Part shown: piece after piece, positions 25,863-35,121 of the stretch
Layout of the letters: each line of letters starts with the position of its first letter
Numbering within the stretch: the first letter of the stretch is position 1
Assembly: GCF_016925635.1 (NCBI RefSeq)
Contig: NZ_CP070490.1
Location: 310,001-374,000, forward strand
DNA length: 64,000 nt
From: Lysinibacillus fusiformis
GTDB taxonomy: Bacteria > Bacillota > Bacilli > Bacillales_A > Planococcaceae
Reading direction: 5' to 3'
The notes under the pieces: model-generated
Seen by the model: the letters and a program-made list of their open reading frames with translations, nothing else
What the model was told of the DNA's origin: nothing
The model's database searches: none
Position numbers and translations under genes: made by a program

Positions 25863-26919
25863 TAGTTACACCACCTAAAATTGCAATTTCTTCATCTGTT
25901 ACTGGAATATTAGAGGTAGATCCATTCACGATTAGATTTTCATAATCAATAATGCCCTCGCTTTCTAATATTTCGTATCCAATACGACCATAAGAAATAA
26001 CGCCTTGTTCAAAGGCAATTTCTTTTAAGTATCTTGTGATGCTTTTGCCTACATTCTCGGATACCACCTCTTTAGTGTATCCCTGTGCCAAAGTAGCTGT
26101 GAATGAAATATCAATAGCTTTAGTTGTTGCGCTCACCACTGTACAAAATGCGCCCAGGGATGATTGTCCATCACCTAACCCTCTACCACCTGGATCGATG
26201 TGTTCCTGAACCATTTCTATTAATTCTTGTGTTGCTGGCTGCATATTCGCATCAACAATTATTACTTTCACTGTGTTAGGGCCATCCCAAAGAGGAAACA
26301 CTCTCGCATCACCCACACCGACTACTTCCTTTGCCCAATTTCGATAATGATACTTGTTGTTTGACGTTGCAGGTGTAAGGATTCTTTCGTAATATCGCTT
26401 TAATAAATCCTCGTCTGATTCTGCATCATATCCATTTGTGAACGGCACATGATTTACAACTGAAACAATACCTGACAAAGTAACAGGTAGTAGCCTAATA
26501 GCCCCAACAGGAACATTCCCTGCTGATCCATCAAGATCACACTCTACTAATACAGTTGCTTTTCCTTCGTCATTAAGTATGACCGATTCAACAGCACTGT
26601 AGAAAATAGTGTCTGCCGCAACCTTGTCACCTACATTAATCATTGAAGCTTTTTGGCCGATCACTTCTACATATTCTGTTGCCTTTGTAGCCTGTTTTCG
26701 TTCTATGCCTGTGCGCTGATAAACGCGCATTTCTAGCTCGTCACCTTTTAAATTATCGATGTTAAGCTTTGCTTTTACTTCGTCTACTTCTGAATATACT
26801 TTTTCTAATTGAATAGCTGCGGGCTTCGTTGCATCAAATGGGAATGAACCCTCTGATTTTTGATACTCATTCGAAATAGCGTCCATCATTTCTTTATGAA
26901 TCGTTTCAGTATTTTTCAA
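25855..26919 (-). CDS. Baseplate J/gp47 family protein (XkdT-like)
   Basis: 354 aa. Baseplate_J family, with the conserved GTDAESDEDLLKRYYERI-like segment (GYDAESDEDLLKRYYERI) and the wedge region SIRHYKEWA-like (NWAKEVVGVGDARVFPLWDG). It forms the wedge of the contractile baseplate. It overlaps the DUF2634 gene by four bases and is part of an overlapping operon. Confidence 0.9.
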   Translation of the reverse strand: MKNTETIHKEMMDAISNEYQKSEGSFPFDATKPAAIQLEKVYSEVDEVKAKLNIDNLKGDELEMRVYQRTGIERKQATKATEYVEVIGQKASMINVGDKVAADTIFYSAVESVILNDEGKATVLVECDLDGSAGNVPVGAIRLLPVTLSGIVSVVNHVPFTNGYDAESDEDLLKRYYERILTPATSNNKYHYRNWAKEVVGVGDARVFPLWDGPNTVKVIIVDANMQPATQELIEMVQEHIDPGGRGLGDGQSSLGAFCTVVSATTKAIDISFTATLAQGYTKEVVSENVGKSITRYLKEIAFEQGVISYGRIGYEILESEGIIDYENLIVNGSTSNIPVTDEEIAILGGVTID

Positions 26920-27371
26920 TCAAATTCCACCTCCTGTTGCAACGTATCACCGTTTAATAAATTTACAGTAAAGGAAATAGTCAATGTAGAACCTTCTCTT
27001 AAAAACTCCATATCTGCCAGGCTTTCAATTTCAGGGTGTTGAAGTAATGCCTCATGAATTTCACGTTTTAATTCTGACTCTACAAAAGATTGCGGTAGGC
27101 TTCGGCCAACAATTAAGTCTTCGATTGTAATACCATATTGTAGTTCAGTTCCATTATCATAGACTTTAAAGCGAAACTTTTCCGTTCTTAGTATTTTCTC
27201 GATCCATACTTTGATTGCTTCTTTACCTGTGACCTCTACAAATTTTCCGTTTTGCATTACAAAGTCCCCTTTTTTGAAGTCATATAAAAAAGACTTACCG
27301 TAATAGGCAGCCTTTTCGTCTGATTCTATATTCGTTTGAATTTGTTCTTCTGTAATATCAGGAAACATCAA
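26916..27371 (-). CDS. DUF2634 baseplate protein (XkdS-like)
   Basis: 151 aa. The segment ykv-like YDFKKGDFVMQNGKFVEVTG and AIKVWIEKILRTEKFRFKVY is typical of DUF2634 (gp25-like wedge). It overlaps the DUF2577 gene by 14 bases. Confidence 0.85.
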   Translation of the reverse strand: MMFPDITEEQIQTNIESDEKAAYYGKSFLYDFKKGDFVMQNGKFVEVTGKEAIKVWIEKILRTEKFRFKVYDNGTELQYGITIEDLIVGRSLPQSFVESELKREIHEALLQHPEIESLADMEFLREGSTLTISFTVNLLNGDTLQQEVEFD

Positions 27372-27783
27372 AAGTCACCGCCTTATCAATCACAATGTAC
27401 TTTTGGTGATCTGCATTCGGGACGAGAATAACTAAGTCAGTTTTTTTAATAGTATCAGTCCACTTAATTTTTCCTTTTGCCTTTAGTGTCTGACTATCCA
27501 CGTTCAGAGATTGAATACTATGGGAATGTAAGCTAACAACATTGGTTTCACCACAATTTTCATCTGTAAACTGGATCTCTCCCTCTATCTCAAATTCTCG
27601 TTCATAATCCTTTAAGATATGAGCAGCAAACACCAAATGTTCTTTATATAAAATCCTTTGGGCATCCAATTTAATCGCTATTTCAGGGAAATCCTCAACA
27701 ACTTCTCCTACAATATAACCCTCATACGGTTGGTTGTCTCTTTCCTTAAACATCTTTGCAAACTCAACCATTTGCTCGTCCAT
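27358..27783 (-). CDS. DUF2577 tail protein (XkdR-like)
   Basis: 141 aa. GEVVEDFPEIAIKLDAQRIL and HSHSIQSLNVDSQ... fit the XkdR/DUF2577 family of baseplate hub or spike proteins. It overlaps XkdQ-like gene by one base. Confidence 0.82.
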   Translation of the reverse strand: MDEQMVEFAKMFKERDNQPYEGYIVGEVVEDFPEIAIKLDAQRILYKEHLVFAAHILKDYEREFEIEGEIQFTDENCGETNVVSLHSHSIQSLNVDSQTLKAKGKIKWTDTIKKTDLVILVPNADHQKYIVIDKAVTFDVS

Positions 27784-28727
27784 TAACTCGCCACCTCCAA
27801 TGACAGTTTCATCATGTGAATGCCTTTATTAGAGGTGTGATTCACCGTTTTAATGAAATAGCGTCCTATTAAGCCAGTTATAGGCTCATTAATAACTAAT
27901 ACACGACCTGCGCGAGCTTCGTCATTTCCAATCAGCTCTATTTCACCTGTTTCAACAATTTTGTTTAATTCTTTCAACATTTTACTGGCGATATTTTTAG
28001 CCTGGGCAACATCTTTTTTCCCTACTGTATGCACCTTTTGCATGACACCAAACTTTGACTTATTCTTGGCATCCTCGGCTTTCGCCAATACTTTTGTTAC
28101 CTTTTCATCGTCTGAAACAACAAGAATAACATTTTTCATTTCAACAGCTGAACGTGATCTACTTGGATTTATGATTGCATCCATATTAAATTTAGCTGAA
28201 ATGATTAAATCAGAACCTTTGACAATATGAAGCTCTGAACCTCGCATTTCCATTCTATATTTAATGCCTGTTTCTTTTTCGACTTGATCCAATATATCTT
28301 TAATGATGTCACTAACCACTTCACCTTTATAGATTTTAGAAATCTTTGTAGCGATTTTTGGTACTGAACATTTTACATTAAATTGACTTAGCAACTTCTT
28401 AATGGCTTCACCTGCAGGTATTTTATTGAATTGTATAATGGCCTCATTTTTGTTTAAATAAAAGCCATAATCAAACGCAATATAAGCGCGTGGTGATCTC
28501 CCTTTGATTTGTTCATCTAAGACAATCCCCTGCATGATTTCGCCCTTTTTCCCTTTTAAAACAACAATGTCACCTATGGAAACAGTTTGCTTTGGTAGGC
28601 CTTGCGTGTCCGTTGAAGCTGCAGAAAAATTTAATTCCATGCCAAGTGAATCAACATTGCTTGCCCAGGATAAACCGCCAACGAGATTAGATATGTTTTT
28701 ACCATTAACAAATAACTCATGTGTCAT
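27783..28727 (-). CDS. XkdQ/YqbQ-type baseplate hub protein
   Basis: 314 aa. N-terminal MTHELFVNGKNISNLVGGLS, and a phage late-control D-like fold (KSKFGVMQKVHTVGKKDVAQ; EIELIGNDEARAGRVLVINE). It forms the hub on which the tail rests. It overlaps its neighbours by four and one bases, within the tail operon. Confidence 0.88.
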   Translation of the reverse strand: MTHELFVNGKNISNLVGGLSWASNVDSLGMELNFSAASTDTQGLPKQTVSIGDIVVLKGKKGEIMQGIVLDEQIKGRSPRAYIAFDYGFYLNKNEAIIQFNKIPAGEAIKKLLSQFNVKCSVPKIATKISKIYKGEVVSDIIKDILDQVEKETGIKYRMEMRGSELHIVKGSDLIISAKFNMDAIINPSRSRSAVEMKNVILVVSDDEKVTKVLAKAEDAKNKSKFGVMQKVHTVGKKDVAQAKNIASKMLKELNKIVETGEIELIGNDEARAGRVLVINEPITGLIGRYFIKTVNHTSNKGIHMMKLSLEVAS

Positions 28728-29137
28728 TTATTAACCACCTCAATAAACTCTTTTAAATCTAATTTGTATTTAATATCTCCGACTCGATCAGGGCCGTATA
28801 TGAAGTTTTCAATTATCATTAATTTATTTAACAGCTCTAAGCCTTTTTTTGTACTTACAACCATTCGTAAAGGCTTTCTTACTGTTTTATTACTCATAAA
28901 AAACTCAATTGCTTCTTTGCCTTGTACTTCACTTTTACGGAAAGGATATTTTTTCATAGGGAAAAATGAATCTATGGATAAGGTTGTTAATCCTCTTAGA
29001 CCTGGGATTAGGATCTCTCCCCCTTGTATCGTTTCCATAGTTTCATGCTTTTGTGGATTATCCCACTCTAAATCAGGGGGGACAATTGGCAATTTCAAAA
29101 TTTTCTTCCTGTCTTTTGTAGCAAAAACAATGTCCAA
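28724..29137 (-). CDS. Short XkdP-like tail protein without LysM
   Basis: 137 aa from the TTG at 29137 (AAGGAGGGG upstream). It occupies the position of XkdP, between the tape measure and XkdQ, with a similar N-terminal part (LKLPIVPPDLEWDNPQ; GEILIPGLRGLTTLSIDSFF). The B. subtilis homologue is longer and ends with a LysM domain, which is absent here. Confidence 0.8.
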   Translation of the reverse strand: MDIVFATKDRKKILKLPIVPPDLEWDNPQKHETMETIQGGEILIPGLRGLTTLSIDSFFPMKKYPFRKSEVQGKEAIEFFMSNKTVRKPLRMVVSTKKGLELLNKLMIIENFIYGPDRVGDIKYKLDLKEFIEVVNK

Positions 29138-29149
29138 ATTATCCCCTCC

Positions 29150-31174
29150 TTAAATATTGCTCAAATGTAGTTTTAGTAATGGAACAAGTTCATTTATCAC
29201 TTCGGCTACTGTTACGCCTTTAGCATGAATATTTTCAATTACAATGCTTATTGCCCCTTTACCTACTGTTTCCGTATTGTTAGTTGTCGTTGTTGTTACA
29301 GTATTTGTTGTCACAGCTGGTTGTTGGCCCATCATTTGATCCACGTTGTCAATTGTTCCACCTGCTTGACGTATTCTCTCCGACTGACGCTGTGGAATAA
29401 TCATTTCGCCTTTGTGAAGTTCGGCAATATATCCATCATAGGGAACACTATTTAAACCTGTTGCGTGAGAACCTGCAACAAAGTTTTTAACTGCGCCTAT
29501 TCCTTTTCCTATTGCTCCACCAATTTTTGATACCCATTCAGGCGGTTTAAAACTAGTAATTGCATTTTTAAAATCAATGAATTTATCATAAAGACTCTTA
29601 AAAAAGCTTGTTACTGGCTGAATCTTTTGAGCTGCCCAATCATAAATGCCCCCGAATACTTCGGTGGTTTTAGCCCACAATTCTCCTGCCTTTGCCTTGA
29701 CAGTATCCCAATTTCGATATAACAAGACACCTGCAGCAACTACAGCGGCAATTCCAACAACTACCCAAGTCAAAGGACTCGCAAGCATTGCTGTATTCAT
29801 GGCCCATTGTCCAGCCGTTGCGAGGCCCATTGCGGTTTTAAATCCCTGGACCATAGTAGTAACTGTGGTAATAACCTTTAGTGTTCCCATTCCTGCGGCT
29901 ACAACCCCTACAGCTGTACCAACGCCAATAAGAGTTTCTTTAATAGGCCCCCAATTTTCCCTAACTGTGTTACCAAATTCAAAGGCTTTTGATACAACGC
30001 CTTGAATCTTAGGCACCAATTCATCAGCTTTTTGAGCAACACCTTGTAAAAACTCCTGCGCCCCAGCTCCGTTTACAACATCAGCTATTCCGACTTGAAG
30101 TTCTCGCCAGGATGAAATTAACCTGTTTTTAAGACTTCCTTCCACTTTGGCAGAAGCTGATTCAGTTGCTCCTTCAAAATCCTTCATGGCATCTTTAGAA
30201 CCAAGCATTGCGTACATAGCTCCTGCTTCAAGGTCTTCCCATTTAGTACCGAATAATGCAACGGCTAATTGGTTGGCCGTTACCTGGTCATCCATGCCCT
30301 TTAACTCGGCTGTTACTGCACTTGCAACCTCTGCTACCGATGTCTCGCCACGGTTAAAACTTTCCCATAAATCAAAGGTAGATTTACTCATAGCTGAGAA
30401 TGTTTCATCTGTGGATTTTGAACCGTCCTTAACGCGTATTTGGAACTCTTTCATTACATCATTTACATAGTCTAAGTTGTAAACACCTGCTTTGGCACCA
30501 CGTTCCATAATGCCGAAGTATTCCTCGGCACTATATCCCATGTTGCCAAACAGGGATGAATACTCTGCAACATTATCAAACATTTCATTACTAAAGTTAA
30601 GCCCTCTCTGCCCACCTGCAGTGAACAAATCGAACGCTTTATCTGCAGATATACCGAACGCTTCCATCATATTGTTAGTACCACGAGTGACTTCATTCAC
30701 ATCAGAATCAAAGGTTTTACCTAATAACATTGCTTTGGAAGTAACATTACTAAGTTCCCCATTATCGATGTTATGCATATTTTGTTTTACTCTCGCTAAA
30801 GCATTGGTTACTTCATCGATGTTTTCACCATACCCTTTGCCGAATACTTCTTTTGCAGCACTTCCGTACACTTCCATTTGCGAAGCTGTAGCACCTGTTT
30901 GGACCTCTAACATATCCAATGAGCTTCCCATGTCCAAGATAGTTTTCCCAACACTAGCCCCAAACCCTGCAATACCTGCAGCACCTAAAGCAGCCACGCC
31001 AGCTCCAACAGTTTTAAATATCCTTGTTGCACCTTGTCCAAAGCGTTGAATTTGATTTCCAACTCTTGTGATACCTCGTCCAAAGTCATCAGCCCTGTCA
31101 CTTGCGCGTCTTAAATTACTAGAAAAATCCCTATCTCGTAATGTTAGAACTGCAGAAATCACGCGTTGCCCCAT
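29150..31174 (-). CDS. Tail tape measure protein
   Basis: 674 aa, GGAGGTGGGAGT before the ATG. The N-terminal TP901-type domain (about 50-350: VGKTILDMGSSLDMLEVQTG; LFGNMGYSAEEYFGIMERGA) is followed by a hydrophobic segment (TWVVVGIAAVVAAGVLLYRN) and a C-terminal part with a YIAELHKGEMIIPQ motif common in such proteins. It is short for the family, so the tail should be short (about 100 nm by the usual 1.5 angstrom per residue). The chaperone pair lies directly upstream. Confidence 0.92.
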   Translation of the reverse strand: MGQRVISAVLTLRDRDFSSNLRRASDRADDFGRGITRVGNQIQRFGQGATRIFKTVGAGVAALGAAGIAGFGASVGKTILDMGSSLDMLEVQTGATASQMEVYGSAAKEVFGKGYGENIDEVTNALARVKQNMHNIDNGELSNVTSKAMLLGKTFDSDVNEVTRGTNNMMEAFGISADKAFDLFTAGGQRGLNFSNEMFDNVAEYSSLFGNMGYSAEEYFGIMERGAKAGVYNLDYVNDVMKEFQIRVKDGSKSTDETFSAMSKSTFDLWESFNRGETSVAEVASAVTAELKGMDDQVTANQLAVALFGTKWEDLEAGAMYAMLGSKDAMKDFEGATESASAKVEGSLKNRLISSWRELQVGIADVVNGAGAQEFLQGVAQKADELVPKIQGVVSKAFEFGNTVRENWGPIKETLIGVGTAVGVVAAGMGTLKVITTVTTMVQGFKTAMGLATAGQWAMNTAMLASPLTWVVVGIAAVVAAGVLLYRNWDTVKAKAGELWAKTTEVFGGIYDWAAQKIQPVTSFFKSLYDKFIDFKNAITSFKPPEWVSKIGGAIGKGIGAVKNFVAGSHATGLNSVPYDGYIAELHKGEMIIPQRQSERIRQAGGTIDNVDQMMGQQPAVTTNTVTTTTTNNTETVGKGAISIVIENIHAKGVTVAEVINELVPLLKLHLSNI

Positions 31175-31201
31175 ACTCCCACCTCCTTAGCAACAAAAAA
31201 G

Positions 31202-31372
31202 CTATGAGTTTGCTCCACCCATAGCTTTCATTTCTTCTAATTCTCTATCTAAACTAGCCATCATGATCAATTTTTCGTCATACCTTAAATTCAATAGGTA
31301 ATCGATAGTAAAGCCCTTTTTCAAATAGTGATGAAGAAAATAAAAATCATCATCACTTTCAATTAGTTTTTT
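31202..31372 (-). CDS. -1 frameshift extension of the tail assembly chaperone (gpGT-like)
   Basis: The chaperone gene ends gcA AAA AAC TAA on the minus strand (heptamer at 31372-31366), a classical -1 slip site directly before the stop. In the -1 frame the reading continues 54 codons (LIESDDDFYFLHHYLKKGF... DRELEEMKAMGGANS) to a TAG at 31202. No start codon or ribosome site of its own is seen. This is the arrangement of G/GT chaperones of tailed phages, lying directly before the tape measure gene. Confidence 0.88.
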   Translation of the reverse strand, partial: KKLIESDDDFYFLHHYLKKGFTIDYLLNLRYDEKLIMMASLDRELEEMKAMGGANS

Positions 31373-31764
31373 GCTGTTTTAACTGCTACTACGCCTTTCT
31401 TGAAACCTGCCATTTCCATTGCGAACTCTGCAAGTTGAGCAACCTCGCCAGGTTCAAAAATCTTATCAACGATTTCTAAAGGCTCTCGAACACCAAATTC
31501 AGCTTGAAGTGCTGTATCCTTCAAATTAGGTTCAACCATTGTGTTATACACCATGTAGGCATCTGCTGAATCGGCTGTATCTTCATCACGATTCATTTGG
31601 AAAGTTTCCATACACAGTGATTTTTCAGGTTTACGAATTAAAACCTCCGCATTCAAACGTGAAATGGTTACATCTTTTGTTTCCTGTTTGTCCACCGAAT
31701 ACTTTTCCTTTTCTTTTAAAATATCCGTTATTGTTAATCGTTTAGTTTCTTTTTTTGTAGTCAT
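31363..31764 (-). CDS. Tail assembly chaperone (XkdN-like)
   Basis: 133 aa from the ATG at 31764 (GGAGGAATAAACAA upstream); the frame is open to 31827 but without a ribosome site. N-terminal MTTKKETKRLTITDILKEKE and C-terminal EVAQLAEFAMEMAGFKKGV fit XkdN-type chaperones. About one ribosome in some tens may slip at A AAA AAC to make the 187-aa long form (see 31202-31372); the ratio is unknown. Confidence 0.88.
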   Translation of the reverse strand: MTTKKETKRLTITDILKEKEKYSVDKQETKDVTISRLNAEVLIRKPEKSLCMETFQMNRDEDTADSADAYMVYNTMVEPNLKDTALQAEFGVREPLEIVDKIFEPGEVAQLAEFAMEMAGFKKGVVAVKTAKN

Positions 31765-31789
31765 TTGTTTATTCCTCCGATTAGTTAAA

Positions 31790-32224
31790 TTAACCTGCAA
31801 TTTTATCCAAGAAATCATAATCAGCAAAATTGAATGGTAATTCTTCTTCCATTTTTGTTTTCTTTTCGAATTTCATTAAAGTCATGGAATTGAACGTTAC
31901 CTCTGAAATGGATACACGCTCTGAACCATAAGCGTCAGGATCAGCAAGTTTACCGATAAGCTCAATGTCAGGAATAATACCTGTTTTTGCTGCTTCACCC
32001 ATCAATTGCGCTCCACGTGAATACACTTTTTTGACTGTAATAGTTCCTTCACCATTCCAACCCATTAATTTTTTATGAGTGGCCAAATCCTCACACATAT
32101 TTGAGTCTTCAAAATCAAAATTGACTGTAGCCTCAAAAGATTCTACGTCCATCCATTTTTCCTTGTTCACCCAAAGCGTACCGAATGTACCGTTAATCTG
32201 TTTATTCGCTTTTAATTTACTCAT
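31790..32224 (-). CDS. Tail tube protein (XkdM-like)
   Basis: 144 aa. The sequence KANKQINGTFGTLWVNKEKW and SRGAQLMGEAAKTGIIPDIEL are typical of XkdM (DUF2001), the inner tube of the contractile tail. It directly follows the sheath gene. Confidence 0.92.
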   Translation of the reverse strand: MSKLKANKQINGTFGTLWVNKEKWMDVESFEATVNFDFEDSNMCEDLATHKKLMGWNGEGTITVKKVYSRGAQLMGEAAKTGIIPDIELIGKLADPDAYGSERVSISEVTFNSMTLMKFEKKTKMEEELPFNFADYDFLDKIAG

Positions 32225-32237
32225 TTGTTACCCTCCC

Positions 32238-33308
32238 TCAAATGGCAATGTTGAATTTCAAATCTTCCATAGCATCTACTGGCTTTGCTGCGCCACCTAA
32301 AAACACATTACTGCTGAAAGACATCTCTTTTACTTTTTGATCGTCCCAATCTGTTGTATCAGTACCTATGCTTTCCCAGGCTAGACGTTGCGTTTCAACA
32401 TCAACTTCCGCAAAGTTTTGAGCGTTAGGATCTAATATTTCCTCACTTGCTAAACCTTTAAAATATGCCCCGATAGATGTGATAAACAACACTTGATTAT
32501 CATAGATATTCGGCACTTTACCGACATAATGATTCTCAAATGTGCTGAAAATATCATCGTGAATCATGTCCATGATTTCAGTAATTTTGATCTTTTTATA
32601 GTCCTCTTTCATATCACTTGTAATAGTGACAAGACTATTCACACCACGGCCAATTTTAATTTTTTCCCCATCGTTAATTAAAATGAGTTGGCCAGCATTA
32701 ATGTCCTCATTTGGCGTTTCTGTTTCTGTGATACTATCAACCTCTGACAACACAAAATAAGTAGAGGATTGAGTAAATGGTAAACCTGCTAAGATTCCAG
32801 CAATTCGTGCTGTATACTCTGCAGTAGTGTAAATTCTTTCGCCTACTTTAATATTGCCAGTAGTAAAATTGATAACTCCCGATGAATCAGCTGCTTGGTT
32901 AGGTAATACAGCTTTAAAAGTTTTGTGATCGTTTGTACGTTTAGACTTAATCCAAGAAGCAATATCCTCCGCCTCTTGCGCTGTTACCTCGGGCATGGCT
33001 AAATAGTTGAAACGTCTACTTCCCGCTAGTTTAAGTATGTTTGGCAGAGTATCGCTTTCGGATTCGGTCATTCGAATAGCTATTACCTTAGACGGTGTGC
33101 CTAATAAAGTTTTTTTAATGTAATCAATATTCTTTTCAGACCAATCGCCAGGCTTTAAATCCTCAATGCTTTTGTAAACTTGAACATTACTAGAAAGAAC
33201 ATTGTTTGTTGTGTCGCGTAATATTAAAGTAACAATTCCTAAAGCGCTTCGCTTCATAGCTGTTACAGCCTTGCTTTTAAATGCAATGATAATTTCAGGT
33301 AATCCCAC
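32238..33308 (-). CDS. Tail sheath protein (XkdK-like)
   Basis: 356 aa. Family features: the segment RRFNYLAMPEVTAQEAEDIA with IASWIKSKR, GILAGLPFTQSSTYFVLSEV, and the C-terminal TDTTDWDDQKVKEMSFSS. This sheath contracts on infection, so the phage is a myovirus type. Sheath plus tube define the contractile tail. Confidence 0.93.
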   Translation of the reverse strand: MGLPEIIIAFKSKAVTAMKRSALGIVTLILRDTTNNVLSSNVQVYKSIEDLKPGDWSEKNIDYIKKTLLGTPSKVIAIRMTESESDTLPNILKLAGSRRFNYLAMPEVTAQEAEDIASWIKSKRTNDHKTFKAVLPNQAADSSGVINFTTGNIKVGERIYTTAEYTARIAGILAGLPFTQSSTYFVLSEVDSITETETPNEDINAGQLILINDGEKIKIGRGVNSLVTITSDMKEDYKKIKITEIMDMIHDDIFSTFENHYVGKVPNIYDNQVLFITSIGAYFKGLASEEILDPNAQNFAEVDVETQRLAWESIGTDTTDWDDQKVKEMSFSSNVFLGGAAKPVDAMEDLKFNIAI

Positions 33309-33313
33309 AATTA

Positions 33314-33757
33314 TCAGCTCCTTTTCATTTTCAACTCTAATTCTTGCATCAATCCTGGATTATCAATTTCTCCATATCCTATTTCTCGTTTATCCTCAAA
33401 CGAAATATCAAATTCAAACTGCAGCACACCATCAATTTCGATGAAATTAGGTTCGCCTATGTCCAAATGTCGATCTCCTACAGAAAATTTAAGATCAAAT
33501 AAATTCCCTAACGCTTCTTGAACATCTAACAATTCAATCACGTTATCATTTTCATCTGTAGGAAAATAAAAAATGCGAACCGTGCAAGACTTTTCAACTT
33601 GTGTCAAATAGCCCTCACGCTTCACATTATCAAGTTCTACTTTAAATGATGGCCGTGTAAATCCTTTGCTTGCTGATTTACTAGAAACATCAATATCAAT
33701 AAAGTTTGACTGTAATTTCTCATTAATTGCCGCCTTGATTTGCTTAAAAGTAATCAT
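33314..33757 (-). CDS. Phage tail terminator-like protein (DUF6838/XkdJ-position)
   Basis: 147 aa. MITFKQIKAAINEKLQSNFI and RPSFKVELDNVKREGYLTQV are typical for small tail terminator proteins encoded between the connector and sheath genes. It overlaps the gene upstream by four bases. Confidence 0.75.
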   Translation of the reverse strand: MITFKQIKAAINEKLQSNFIDIDVSSKSASKGFTRPSFKVELDNVKREGYLTQVEKSCTVRIFYFPTDENDNVIELLDVQEALGNLFDLKFSVGDRHLDIGEPNFIEIDGVLQFEFDISFEDKREIGYGEIDNPGLMQELELKMKRS

Positions 33758-34182
33758 AATTTATTCTTCCTCAACAATTCATCTAACCATTTTACAGTTT
33801 CACTTTCTACATCTCCCGATGTCTCAAATTCTCGTATACCCTTGTCCATTGGTTTTTTACCTGGCACAAAATCACCTGTTTTATTGCCCTCATGGTCTAC
33901 CATCCAGTGGCCATCCTCAACCAAATGCGCGTGAGGTGATGAATTATAAACACGCACAACAATCTCACCACGATAACCGATAAAGACTTTTCCCCGTTTC
34001 CATTTTTTATGGTACATACCTGTTTTTTTCTTCACCAGACTTCGGGCTTTTTTAGCTACTGTTGTTCTTGCCTTTGAACCAATTTTCCGCATCAATTTTG
34101 GTGCTTCTTTAGGTAATTTCTTGGTGGCAACATCATATAAATCCTGCTGAAATTGTGTTAAACCATTCATTTGAATGCTCAC
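33754..34182 (-). CDS. HK97 gp10-like (XkdI-type) tail completion protein
   Basis: 142 aa. Basic, with the family segment PKLMRKIGSKARTTVAKKAR and GYRGEIVVRVYNSSPHAHLVEDGH, seen in minor tail proteins. It overlaps both neighbours by four bases in the head-tail joining cluster. Confidence 0.85.
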   Translation of the reverse strand: MSIQMNGLTQFQQDLYDVATKKLPKEAPKLMRKIGSKARTTVAKKARSLVKKKTGMYHKKWKRGKVFIGYRGEIVVRVYNSSPHAHLVEDGHWMVDHEGNKTGDFVPGKKPMDKGIREFETSGDVESETVKWLDELLRKNKL

Positions 34183-34505
34183 TTCAACACCTCCTGAACA
34201 AAGATCTCAAGTGTCTCATTGCGAAAATAGGGATTGAGAATATATTTAATTTCAAACTCATGCCCTTTATACGAGATAGGCATATCTTTTGTGATGTCTT
34301 TGCCAGCGTTGTATCGCACGATGATTTTATGCGTGACATTTGTTAAAATCGTGTCAGCAACTTGCTTTTGCAACGAACCTGTTTGCGGAATGATCGCTGC
34401 CCATATTTTTTTATCAGGTAGATATTCATAAACAGTTTCGTTCAATTCATTTTTTGTCTTTTGATTAGTGAGGATTTCAATTCGCTTATCAAGATCATAG
34501 TTCAT
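34179..34505 (-). CDS. Head closure / head-tail adaptor protein
   Basis: 108 aa. KKIWAAIIPQTGSLQKQ... and THKIIVRYNAGKDITKDM fit the SPP1 gp16 / HK97 gp7-type head-tail joining family. It overlaps the connector gene by 11 bases. Confidence 0.85.
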   Translation of the reverse strand: MNYDLDKRIEILTNQKTKNELNETVYEYLPDKKIWAAIIPQTGSLQKQVADTILTNVTHKIIVRYNAGKDITKDMPISYKGHEFEIKYILNPYFRNETLEIFVQEVLK

Positions 34506-34794
34506 TGCTATCCCCCTTAAAAGAACTTAATAATGAGAGTTTTATAAGCATTTTTTCAAATGCACTGGCGAAACGTTCTTTGTTGTCGTCATAACCGAAA
34601 TGAGCCTTACAATACAAGATACAAGCTCGTCGAATTAAATCGTCTTCATCCACAACTTTCTCTGAACTTGCACCAACTTCGATGATTTCCCTTTTAGCTG
34701 CTGCAATCAAATCGTTTAATTCATCATCATGTTCGTCCTCGTCTAATCGCATTGCAAATTTCACTTTTTCTAATAGAGTAAGTTTATTCTCCAT
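34495..34794 (-). CDS. Head-tail connector protein (gp6-like)
   Basis: 99 aa from the ATG at 34794; the frame opens at 34803. The QLRG/gp6-like pattern is seen in LLEKVKFAMRLDEDEHDDELNDLI and ACILYCKAHFGYDDNKERF. It overlaps the preceding gene end. Confidence 0.85.
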   Translation of the reverse strand: MENKLTLLEKVKFAMRLDEDEHDDELNDLIAAAKREIIEVGASSEKVVDEDDLIRRACILYCKAHFGYDDNKERFASAFEKMLIKLSLLSSFKGDSNEL

Positions 34795-35077
34795 CACTCT
34801 CACTCGCTTTCTTCGTCTTCACAACGTCGATAGCTTTACGAAGAGTTTCCTCTTCCATTTTTGTATAGCCCTTAATCTTTAGAACTTTTGCTTCTGCAAT
34901 TAGTGCTTCATCGACTTTTGCGTTCCCTTGTAGCAATTGTTTAGATACCAGCAAATAGCCTTTTTTTGTTAAGAAAGAAACACGTTCAACATCATCTGAT
35001 GCGAACGTGTCTCCTATGTTGTAACCCTCGTTGTTTGTCTTGTCGATAAAGGCTCTAATTACATGATATTTTTTCAC
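34784..35077 (-). CDS. Phage hypothetical protein (head-tail region)
   Basis: 97 aa. MKKYHVIRAFIDKTNNEGYN and a charged C-terminus. Short proteins at this place, between capsid and connector, often carry SAP- or Rho N-like helices, and the end (KVDEALIAEAKVLKIKGYTK) fits loosely. Confidence 0.75.
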   Translation of the reverse strand: MKKYHVIRAFIDKTNNEGYNIGDTFASDDVERVSFLTKKGYLLVSKQLLQGNAKVDEALIAEAKVLKIKGYTKMEEETLRKAIDVVKTKKASESDGE

Positions 35078-35121
35078 ATCACAGCCTCCTTTGTAAGTTG
35101 ACTTAATTAATCACTATCTTA

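Noticed and set aside
30492-31049. 185-codon plus-strand frame opposite the tape measure gene
   Set aside because: Shadow of the coding strand: no ribosome site, Ser/Pro/Leu-rich composition typical of antisense frames.
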